From Acetivibrio sp. MSJd-27 (lineage in GTDB: Bacteria; Bacillota; Clostridia; UMGS1840; HGM11507), in assembly GCF_018918095.1 (NCBI RefSeq), contig NZ_JAHLPV010000001.1, positions 62,001-126,000 on the forward strand: a DNA stretch of 64,000 bases, given 5' to 3'. The position numbers and the translations under genes are program-made. Position 1 is the first letter of the stretch. Every line of letters starts with the position of its first letter. Shown one piece after another: positions 57,557 through 64,000 of the stretch. The notes under the pieces were generated by a model. It saw only the letters and a list, made by a program, of their open reading frames with translations, had not been told where the DNA came from and searched no databases.

Positions 57557-58479
57557 GATTTTTCCTCCCTCTCTTTTTCGTATTTTTTCATTAATTTCAA
57601 TACGTCTTCCCGAACGGCCAGCCACTCGGAAAATGCCGAAGCGCTTCCTGTGCACAGTCCCATTTGAAAAGCGTATTCATAATCCTGTTTCTCCAGGTAT
57701 CCCGCAAGAAAACCTGCCACCATGGAATCTCCGGCGCCCACCGAATTAACCACCTTTCCCTCCGGCGGAAGGCTGTGATGGACGCCGCCCGTTTCATCCA
57801 GCAAAACGGCGCCCTCTCCCGCCATGGAGATCAATACGTTGCGTGCCCCCAGCTGCTGCAATTTTTTTGCGTAAAACACAATTTCATCCTTGCTGTACAG
57901 CTCCGTGTCAAATATTTCTCCCAGTTCATGATTGTTTGGTTTTATTAAAAAAGGCCGGTATTTTAAAACATTTAACAGCAAATCCCCTGTAGCGTCTACC
58001 ACCGAGCGGATTTTTTTATCGGACAGCCTTTTTAAAATAATCTCATAGATATCTGCCGGAAGTGTGTTGGGAATGCTTCCGGCCAGCACCAGAATATCGT
58101 CCCCGCGCAGCTGTTCCAATTTTTCATATAGAATACAGATATCATTCTGTGTAATCTCCGGGCCCTGTCCGTTGATCTCGGTTTCTTTTTCCGCTTTCAT
58201 CTTTACATTGATACGCGAAAGACCGTTTGGAATGTCTATAAAGTCCGTTTCACATCCAAATGCCTCGACCATCCGCTGGATTTGCTTTCCGGTAAAGCCG
58301 GCTGTAAATCCCAGTGCCCGGCTGCCGAATCCAAGGTTTTTCAGAACAACGGAAACATTGATCCCTTTTCCACCCGGATAGATTTCCTCATGCTGCGTCC
58401 GGTTCACCTGACCCAGCGTTAACTCCTTCATCCTGACCACATAGTCCAGCGCGGGATTAAACGTTACGGTATAAATCAT
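57553..58479 (-). CDS. fruK: 1-phosphofructokinase
   Basis: 308 residues, PfkB family: TFNPALDYVV at the N-terminus, GGKGINVSVVLKNLG, and the catalytic GAGDSMVAGFLAGY near residue 250. Converts fructose-1-phosphate to fructose-1,6-bisphosphate. Overlaps fruR and fruA by 4 bp each. Confidence 0.96.
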   Translation of the reverse strand: MIYTVTFNPALDYVVRMKELTLGQVNRTQHEEIYPGGKGINVSVVLKNLGFGSRALGFTAGFTGKQIQRMVEAFGCETDFIDIPNGLSRINVKMKAEKETEINGQGPEITQNDICILYEKLEQLRGDDILVLAGSIPNTLPADIYEIILKRLSDKKIRSVVDATGDLLLNVLKYRPFLIKPNNHELGEIFDTELYSKDEIVFYAKKLQQLGARNVLISMAGEGAVLLDETGGVHHSLPPEGKVVNSVGAGDSMVAGFLAGYLEKQDYEYAFQMGLCTGSASAFSEWLAVREDVLKLMKKYEKEREEKS

Positions 58480-59225
58480 CCTTCCACCTCCACTACATTC
58501 GTGTGCGATTTGAATTGCTTATCGGAAAGGCAGGTTGTTATGATAGAGGCGTCAGAAAGCTTGCCGAAAGAAACCGACGAGACTTTCCCAACTTTGGTGG
58601 GATCGGTTAAAATGTATCCCCTTCGGCAGCGTGATAACGCTTCCCGCTTCACCATGGCCTCCTCAATATCGGGAGTCGAATATCCCTCTTTGAGGCTGAC
58701 TCCGTTTGTTCCAAAGAATCCGATTGTAAAATGATATTTTTTCAGACCTTCCATCGCCTCCGCGCCAATAACCGCCTCCGTCCTAGCCTTAACTTTTCCT
58801 GGAAGAATATAGACCTGAAAGCCTGCCTTTGCCAGTTTCCTGGCCAGCACAATTCCATTGGTGACATAAACCGCGTTGTGATTGCTCAAATAGTCCGCAA
58901 CCATCTCTGTTGTGGTTCCGGCATCGAAATAGACAAAATCATTTTTGCTGACCAACTGTGCCGCCCGGGACGCAATTTTGCGCTTTTCCTCCATATTCAA
59001 GGTATACTTCAGCTCTACTTCCGCCTCTTCCGCTCCGTAGCTATCCGCAATCGCCGTTGCACCGCCATGTACCTTATTAAGTTTTCCAATCCGGTCAAGA
59101 CTTACCAGATCCCGGCGTATTGTGGATTCTGATGTGTCCAGCAAATGTGTCAATTCCACTACAGTCACCGCTTTTTTGGTTTCCAGCAGACGCAAAATAG
59201 CCGCATGCCTTTCCTCCGTCAGCAT
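58476..59225 (-). CDS. fruR: DeoR-family repressor of the fructose operon
   Basis: 249 residues. N-terminal DeoR winged HTH (RHAAILRLLETKKAVTVVELTHLLDTSESTIRRDLVSLDRIGKLNKVHGGA) and C-terminal sugar-phosphate sensor domain (VYFDAGTTTEMVADYL, FFGTNGVSLKEGYSTPD). ATG 59225 follows AGGAAGGGG. First gene of its operon; likely relieved by fructose-1-phosphate (family knowledge). Confidence 0.93.
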   Translation of the reverse strand: MLTEERHAAILRLLETKKAVTVVELTHLLDTSESTIRRDLVSLDRIGKLNKVHGGATAIADSYGAEEAEVELKYTLNMEEKRKIASRAAQLVSKNDFVYFDAGTTTEMVADYLSNHNAVYVTNGIVLARKLAKAGFQVYILPGKVKARTEAVIGAEAMEGLKKYHFTIGFFGTNGVSLKEGYSTPDIEEAMVKREALSRCRRGYILTDPTKVGKVSSVSFGKLSDASIITTCLSDKQFKSHTNVVEVEG

Positions 59226-59271
59226 GAACAATCCCCTTCCTCTTCCTGTGTTGTGTCTTTCATCTGACATC

Positions 59272-59300
59272 ATGATACCACCATATACAGTCAAAGTCAA
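59272..59300 (-). promoter_or_regulatory. Promoter of fruRKA-ptsHI-ppa operon
   Basis: On the minus strand: TTGACT, 17-bp spacer, TATCAT with TGG before it. Just upstream are repeated TGAATGAAT and GTGAAAATGATT half-sites that could bind FruR. Confidence 0.65.
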
Positions 59301-59512
59301 TCATTTTCACTCAAAATATCATCCAAATTCATTCATCATTTTTCAGCATATTGCACTATTTTGAATATTTATGAATCATTCTTCCTAAATTATTCTCTTT
59401 TTTTGCTCATTTTATGAGCGATTTTGAACATTTATTCAAAAAGATCGTAATACTTTTTCATTAAGAAGTGTTGCTCCGTTATGCAGCGTTTCAACTTTGC
59501 AAAGCGGAAACA

Positions 59513-59656
59513 TATAACTGCGGGCAAGATGTCCCCCGCCTCTTAAGGCGGCGGGATTCATATCCGCGATCAGCGGGAGTGTAATCTCCCGCTGATCGCG
59601 GCACTGCTATGCAGTGCCCTTGTCCTCGTTGAATGACGGGACAAGCCCTTATTGAA
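59513..59656 (-). repeat. R2 multi-hairpin repeat, copy d (full length)
   Basis: Minus strand: TTCAATAAGGGCTTGTCC to CCCGCAGTTATA, 144 bp. The long stem is CCGCGATCAGCGGGAG/CTCCCGCTGATCGCGG, with two changed base pairs relative to copy b, both compensated. Ends in the CCGCCT-TAAG-AGGCGG hairpin and GGGACATCTTGC. Confidence 0.85.
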
Positions 59657-59919
59657 ACAAGGTTATCATTAGTATGTCATTTTCGTTTATCTTCTATCCT
59701 TTTTCATTTCTCTTCCATAAAGATATATATCGCAACGGCACACAGGGACAGAAGCGTTTCTTTCTCCTGTCCAGCGATGGGAATTGTTCTGTTATCCTAT
59801 GCTTTCAGAGAACGAAAACCGCTTTCTTTTTTCAATAGGAGATTGCATGTGGGTATAAATCCCTTATTGAAAAACAAAGAGTATTTTTCATCCGATTATA
59901 AGATTTTTACAGAATGATA
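59657..59919. other. Intergenic stretch before tRNA-Gly
   Basis: Contains a GGACAG/CTGTCC stem near 59755 and a short inverse match to the R2 start (CCCTTATTGAA) at 59863-59873. No gene seen. Confidence 0.5.
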
Positions 59920-59948
59920 TTGACAAAATGAAAAAACAGTGGCATAAT
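59920..59948 (+). promoter_or_regulatory. Promoter of tRNA-Gly
   Basis: TTGACA, 17-bp spacer, CATAAT. Confidence 0.75.
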
Positions 59949-59967
59949 ATTAACATATAAAACATAT

Positions 59968-60041
59968 GCGGGTATAATTTAGTGGTAAAATGTCAGCTTC
60001 CCAAGCTGAATATGCGGGTTCGATTCCCGCTATCCGCTCCA
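59968..60041 (+). tRNA. tRNA-Gly (anticodon CCC)
   Basis: Acceptor arms GCGGGTA and TATCCGC, anticodon stem TCAGC/GCTGA around loop TTCCCAA, T arm GCGGG-TTCGATT-CCCGC, and an encoded CCA end. 74 nt including CCA. A terminator follows at once. Confidence 0.95.
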
Positions 60042-60046
60042 AGAGT

Positions 60047-60075
60047 CCTGAATGCTGAAGCATTCAGGGCTTTTC
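60047..60075 (+). terminator. Terminator of tRNA-Gly
   Basis: CCTGAATGCT-GA-AGCATTCAGG followed by GCTTTT. Confidence 0.8.
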
Positions 60076-60118
60076 ATTATCCACACAAATAAACTGTTTC
60101 AATATTAGGGGATGTATT

Positions 60119-61687
60119 ATGAGAGAATATAACTTTGATATTGCGATTATCGGAGGCAGTCTGGGCGGCTGCGCCGCTGCGCTCTCTGCCTGCGAATACG
60201 GCAAAAAGGTTATTATGACAGAGGAAAGCCTATGGATTGGAGGCCAGCTCACCTCACAGGCGGTTCCCCCCGATGAAAACCAGTGGATTGAGAACTTGTG
60301 CGGGACCGAAAGCTACCACCGTCTGCGGCAGAATATTCGAAATTATTATAAAAATCATTATCCTTTGACCGATGAGGCGCGAAACATAGAATATCTAAAT
60401 CCGGGCGGCGGTTTCGTCAGCCCTATCTGCCACGAGCCTATCGTTGCACACGAAGCGCTTCGCCAGCTTCTTTTGCCCTATATCTCCAACGGTTTGCTTT
60501 CCATTTTTACTGACACGGTTCCATTTAGCGCAAGAACGGATGGCAACTGTATCCAAAGTGTCACAGTGAAAGAAAAGCTTTCCGGAGATACCTGTGAAAT
60601 CACGGCGGAATATTTTTTGGATGCTACAGACTGCGGCGATCTTCTTCCCCTTATCGGTGCTGACTATGTAACGGGCAGCGAGAGTATTTCCCAGACAGGA
60701 GAACCGCATGCCCTGGCGGGAGCGGCAAATCCAAAAGATATGCAAGCCACGACCTGGTGCTTTGCAATGGACTATGTCAAAGACGAAGATTTTACCATAT
60801 CCAAACCCGAGGACTATGATTTTTGGAAAAACTACCGGGCGGATTTCTGGGTGGGGTCTCTTTTGAGTTTTGACACTTGCGACAGCCGCAACTGCAAGCC
60901 CCGCAGGCTCACTGTATTCGATGAGGAAGACAGCGGATTTCTCTGGAATTACCGAAAGATACTGGACAAGAAATTATTCCGCAGCGGCTTCTATCAAAGC
61001 GACATCACTTCCGTAAACTGGCCGATGAATGATTACTGGCTGGGAAATCTTTATGACGAACCGGAGAAAACGGTCAAAAAGCACATGGACGGCGCTCGTT
61101 CGCTCAGCCTTTCTCTGCTGTATTGGCTTCAAACGGAAGCTCCAACCCACGACGGGAAATCCGGCTATCCAGGGTTCCGGCTTCGGGGAGATGTAAACGG
61201 AACGAAGGACGGGCTTGCCATGCGTCCCTATATTCGGGAGTCCAGAAGAATCAAAGCGGAATATACCATATTGGAACAGGATATCAGCGCGGAGTGGAAT
61301 CCCGGAAAGAAAGCACAGCGCTATCCTGACAGTGTAGGTATCGGCGCTTACTTTATCGATCTGCATCCCAGCACCGGAGGACGAAACTATATCTATGTGC
61401 CTACCTTACCGTTTACTATCCCATTGGGCGCAATGATAGAGCGGCGGTTTGACAATCTAATCCCCTCCTGCAAAAATATCGGCACGACTCATATCACCAA
61501 CGGCGCATACCGTCTTCATCCGGTAGAATGGAATATCGGCGAGACAGCCGGATGGCTGGCGGCCTACTGCATGGAACATAAAATGACACCTCGCAGTATC
61601 TATTATAGCAGAACAAAATGCACTGATTTTCAAAACTCTCTCATACGGCGTAATGTTCCTCTATACTGGGACGAAAGCCGGATGTAA
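60119..61687 (+). CDS. FAD-dependent oxidoreductase (FAD_oxidored family)
   Basis: 522 residues. The N-terminal FAD-binding motif is IAIIGGSLGGCAAALSACEYGKKV with an acidic end TEE. Then SLWIGGQLTSQAVPPDEN, DATDCGDLLPLIGADYVTGSES and SVGIGAYFIDLHPS. This is the family of flavoproteins often linked to polysaccharide or organic-acid metabolism (annotated as xanthan-lyase-like); the substrate is not known. ATG 60119 follows AGGGGATG. Followed at 31 bp by an SGNH hydrolase, suggesting a joint role on a carbohydrate. Confidence 0.85.
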   Translation: MREYNFDIAIIGGSLGGCAAALSACEYGKKVIMTEESLWIGGQLTSQAVPPDENQWIENLCGTESYHRLRQNIRNYYKNHYPLTDEARNIEYLNPGGGFVSPICHEPIVAHEALRQLLLPYISNGLLSIFTDTVPFSARTDGNCIQSVTVKEKLSGDTCEITAEYFLDATDCGDLLPLIGADYVTGSESISQTGEPHALAGAANPKDMQATTWCFAMDYVKDEDFTISKPEDYDFWKNYRADFWVGSLLSFDTCDSRNCKPRRLTVFDEEDSGFLWNYRKILDKKLFRSGFYQSDITSVNWPMNDYWLGNLYDEPEKTVKKHMDGARSLSLSLLYWLQTEAPTHDGKSGYPGFRLRGDVNGTKDGLAMRPYIRESRRIKAEYTILEQDISAEWNPGKKAQRYPDSVGIGAYFIDLHPSTGGRNYIYVPTLPFTIPLGAMIERRFDNLIPSCKNIGTTHITNGAYRLHPVEWNIGETAGWLAAYCMEHKMTPRSIYYSRTKCTDFQNSLIRRNVPLYWDESRM

Positions 61688-61718
61688 AAAACAGATTATC
61701 ATACAGGAGAAGATTTCA

Positions 61719-62291
61719 ATGAAAAATGCACTTCTTTTAGGGGATTCCATTCGCATTGGATATGATGAATTTGTACAGGAAGCATTAAAAGATACCGCCA
61801 AGGCCTATTATTCGGATGACAACGGCAGATGTACCCAATACACCTTGGTTTCCCTTATGGAAATCGCGGCTTTGACGGGCGAACCTCAAAAAATCGATCT
61901 GATTCACTGGAATAACGGCCACTGGGACATCGCCCATTACGGGAAAAATGCCCCCTCCCTCAACAGCAAAGAGCAGTATGCCTTCATGCTGGAAATGGTG
62001 GCAAACAGACTGCACGAGCTTTTTTCGAACGCAAAAATTGTTTTCGCTACCACAACCCCGATGAATCCAAACGGAAGCCCGGCCGTTAATCCCCGTACTA
62101 CCGAAGAAATTATGCTCTACAATGAAACCGCCAAACAAGTGATGAAAAAGCTTCAAATTCCCGTCAACGATCTGTTTTCCGTGATGAAAGACAAGTCCGC
62201 CGCATTCTACAAGGATTACTGCCACTATACGCAGGAGGGCTTCCGCATTTTGGGGAAACAGGTGGCGGACACAATACGTAATTTTCTGTGA
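61719..62291 (+). CDS. SGNH/GDSL-type hydrolase
   Basis: 190 residues, cytoplasmic (no signal peptide). Block I LLLGDSIRIGY holds the nucleophile Ser; block III NNGHWD; late KDYCHYTQEGFRILG provides Asp and His (D-x-x-H as DYCH). Likely an esterase or acetylhydrolase on sugars. ATG 61719 follows AGGAGAAG. Probably an operon with the preceding oxidoreductase and the small gene after it. Confidence 0.87.
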   Translation: MKNALLLGDSIRIGYDEFVQEALKDTAKAYYSDDNGRCTQYTLVSLMEIAALTGEPQKIDLIHWNNGHWDIAHYGKNAPSLNSKEQYAFMLEMVANRLHELFSNAKIVFATTTPMNPNGSPAVNPRTTEEIMLYNETAKQVMKKLQIPVNDLFSVMKDKSAAFYKDYCHYTQEGFRILGKQVADTIRNFL

Positions 62292-62314
62292 TAAACAGAA
62301 CGATGGAGGCTGGA

Positions 62315-62593
62315 ATGAAACGTTTTACAGAAAGACAGAAAGATACTTACGCTGTTGCAGAAGAAAGCATCATACATGAAGAAAATTCTTACACAGGTGA
62401 GGCGGTCAATCGTCTGGCCCAATTTGAGAATATATTTGAAAATCTTGTGAAAAGCCAGTAACTTACACTTTCTGAACTGGAAAAATTAAGGGCAGTGGAC
62501 AAGACCAAAACCGTTCACTTTCGCGAATTGCTGACAAAGAAGTTAACTAACAGCCAGATGCTCCTCCTATTTAAATCCGGAGGCATTGAATAA
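62315..62593 (+). pseudogene. Small gene interrupted by an in-frame TAA
   Basis: ATG 62315 follows GGAGG. Reading gives MKRFTERQKDTYAVAEESII, then NRLAQFENIFENLVKSQ, stop at 62459, and in the same frame LTLSELEKLRAVDKTKTVHF to SGGIE and a second stop at 62591. The order (FTER, RLAxFE, LxxLEKL) recalls small phage-associated proteins with RLTERD and KLAAYEDTGLTPEEI. Either a nonsense mutation or a 48-residue product. Located 23 bp after the SGNH gene. Confidence 0.55.
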
Positions 62594-62666
62594 TATATTC
62601 TAAATATTCTAAAATATATGTCCTGCGTCCTCATGAGGATGGATTCCGCTGTTGCGGCAAGGGGAG

Positions 62667-62766
62667 AACATTACTTAACAAAACTTTTCATTCTGAAAAG
62701 CGTAATCGCACTTCGTACATTGTTATTTGAAACATGGAAATTTCTACAATTCTGCGCATTTCAAAA
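62667..62766 (+). repeat. R3 degenerate hairpin repeat, copy d
   Basis: CTTTTCATTCTGAAAAG hairpin, CGCACTTCGTACATTG and TTTGAAACATGG align with copy b. The preceding 62628-62660 (GGATTCCGC, GGGGAGAACAT) may be another worn IS605-like end. Confidence 0.45.
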
Positions 62767-62830
62767 TGCGGATACTACTGTTTTTGAATAGAATTTATTT
62801 TCCGAAACGTATATTACGTCGTTTTCTCTC

Positions 62831-64000
62831 CTAACATCCGCTGACTTTTTCAATCATATCCGCGGCTTTTGGAGCCCCGCCCGCATTGTGGAAGGTATGG
62901 GATATCCGCTGGGCATTTTGCCGGTAAGCCTCCGTTTCCAGCACTTTAAAAACAGCTTTGCGGAGACGGGAGGGCCGAATGCTTTTCAGACGTAGGCCGG
63001 TCCCGGTCTGTTCCGCGCGCATTGCCACCAATCCCTCCTCAGAATGCTGCGGAAAAAGCACCATAGGCACTCCGTAATAAATGCTTTCATTTACACTGTT
63101 CATACCGCAGTGAGTAAGAAATACATCCGCCCGCTGTAGAATTTCAAGTTGATTTACGCTTGAACGCACCGTAATATGAGACGGAATCTTTCCGAGCGCG
63201 GAAATCTTCGTTTTCTCTCCTACTGACAGAATCACATCTATCTCACAGCCGGAAAACGCTTTGATACAATTGCGGTAAAATGTATCGTTTTTATTTAGAA
63301 CCGTTCCCATGGAAATATACAAAAGCGGTTTTTGCGCCGGTCTTTTTTTCACTGTGATATCTGCGACAGATGGTCCTACAAAGAGGTATTTCTCAGAAAA
63401 AGTTTCCGCCATCGGTTGAAATTCCCTTGAAGTATAGACAATGGTATGGGTGTCATTGTCGTTTTCTATAAGCTGTTGCACATTGCTCACGGCATAGCCG
63501 TGTTCCTGCAGCCGTTTCATTTTGGTATGGATTCGCGGCATGCCTGCCGCCGTTCGGAAGACTTCCCCAATTCCCGGCTTCATTAATCTTGCTGTGTAAC
63601 GGTTAAAGGCAAACGTAGTCGTTGAACACACAAATGGAATATTATGTTTACGGGCAAACAGCTTTCCCCATGTACACATGGAATCGGAAACAATGCAGTC
63701 CGGTTTCCATCTTTTCAGCATTTCAAAAACCGCTTGTTCCATCCGCAGGGTTGTATCCACAGTCATCTCAATCAGGGAAGCGAAATCTCTCCCCACCTTT
63801 TTCTGGATATCCGCCGGAGCGGGTGGAAGGTATTTGTCACAGGAAAGGAATTGACCGCCGGCCGCCTCTATTTTATGCCGAAACGCATCAAAAGAACAGT
63901 ACCAGACCTCATGCCCTCTAGAGGTCAGCTCGCGCACCACCTCAATGGTGGGATTGGTATGCCCGTGCGCAGGAATACCAAAAAACAGGATTCTACTCAT
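62831..64000 (-). CDS. UDP-glycosyltransferase, MGT (macrolide) family
   Basis: 389 residues, GT-B fold. N-terminal domain FFGIPAHGHTNPTIEVVREL with the catalytic-type His and D(SMCTWG) region; C-terminal donor domain LLYISMGTVLNKND, ADVFLTHCGMNSVNESIYYGVPMVLFPQHSEEG, the GT1 signature. Relatives glycosylate macrolides, flavonoids or lipids, sometimes inactivating antibiotics. The ATG is the last codon of the window on this strand; the ribosome site lies outside. A longer start cannot be excluded. Confidence 0.9.
   Translation of the reverse strand: MSRILFFGIPAHGHTNPTIEVVRELTSRGHEVWYCSFDAFRHKIEAAGGQFLSCDKYLPPAPADIQKKVGRDFASLIEMTVDTTLRMEQAVFEMLKRWKPDCIVSDSMCTWGKLFARKHNIPFVCSTTTFAFNRYTARLMKPGIGEVFRTAAGMPRIHTKMKRLQEHGYAVSNVQQLIENDNDTHTIVYTSREFQPMAETFSEKYLFVGPSVADITVKKRPAQKPLLYISMGTVLNKNDTFYRNCIKAFSGCEIDVILSVGEKTKISALGKIPSHITVRSSVNQLEILQRADVFLTHCGMNSVNESIYYGVPMVLFPQHSEEGLVAMRAEQTGTGLRLKSIRPSRLRKAVFKVLETEAYRQNAQRISHTFHNAGGAPKAADMIEKVSGC

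Noticed and set aside
1-64000. CRISPR array, prophage or integrative element
   Set aside because: No regularly spaced repeats, integrase, capsid or conjugation genes were found; repeats are dispersed.

Overview
The window looks like chromosome of an anaerobic, low-to-moderate GC Gram-positive bacterium of the class Clostridia (Bacillota). Reasons: a ctsR-mcsA-mcsB-clpC stress operon with a CtsR box, a clostridial AdhE with Rex operators, a RACo/DUF4445 protein, rubrerythrin, a PTS fructose operon joined to ptsH-ptsI, strong AGGAGG ribosome sites and frequent TTG/GTG starts. No lower rank can be assigned from sequence alone, and there is no prophage, CRISPR array or rRNA operon.

Layout. 0-3.3 kb: a leftward operon (DUF5131 protein, SfsA, an unknown protein, and a metallophosphoesterase gene broken by a 273-bp MITE and a homopolymer slip). 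3.5-8 kb: RACo-like protein, a lipoprotein and an unknown protein. 8-15 kb: housekeeping genes uppP, mnmE, a radical SAM/GNAT pair, and murA-yycJ-like-rlmH. 15.2-19.6 kb: an anaerobic glycerol-3-phosphate-dehydrogenase-like operon headed by a HAD phosphatase, behind a promoter/leader/terminator. 19.6-26 kb: HD protein, sugar isomerase, MATE exporter and Rex-controlled adhE. 26-30.5 kb: a secreted protein and an expanding family of tandem-duplicated lipoproteins. 30.5-34.7 kb: a heterodimeric ABC multidrug exporter preceded by a 26-codon leader peptide and a transcription attenuator. 34.7-39.7 kb: an XRE/small-protein module with paired operators, AraC, hydrolase, GNAT and a phosphatase. 39.7-48 kb: coaBC, a lipoprotein, a 1064-residue endonuclease Q-UvrD helicase fusion, rubrerythrin, small proteins and a cupin. 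48-53 kb: ctsR-mcsA-mcsB-clpC. 53-59.3 kb: fruR-fruK-fruA-ptsH-ptsI-ppa. 59.3-64 kb: tRNA-Gly, a FAD oxidoreductase, an SGNH hydrolase, a stop-interrupted small gene and a glycosyltransferase.

The intergenic space is unusually rich in dispersed structured repeats. I distinguish a TA-flanked MITE family (three full copies and one solo end); a ~144-bp multi-hairpin element (R2, four copies) whose long stem covaries between copies; shorter relics sharing the same right-end hairpin that resemble IS200/IS605 ends; a degenerate ~90-bp hairpin repeat (R3); and a 117-bp repeat (R4) found twice, each time in the sense orientation just upstream of a gene and carrying its own extended -10.

The best candidates for biology worth following up are the leader-peptide attenuator of the ABC exporter, the R4 mobile promoter/leader, the covarying R2 element, the EndoQ-helicase fusion with a promoter nearly identical to that of the DUF5131-SfsA operon, and an HPr lacking the regulatory serine.
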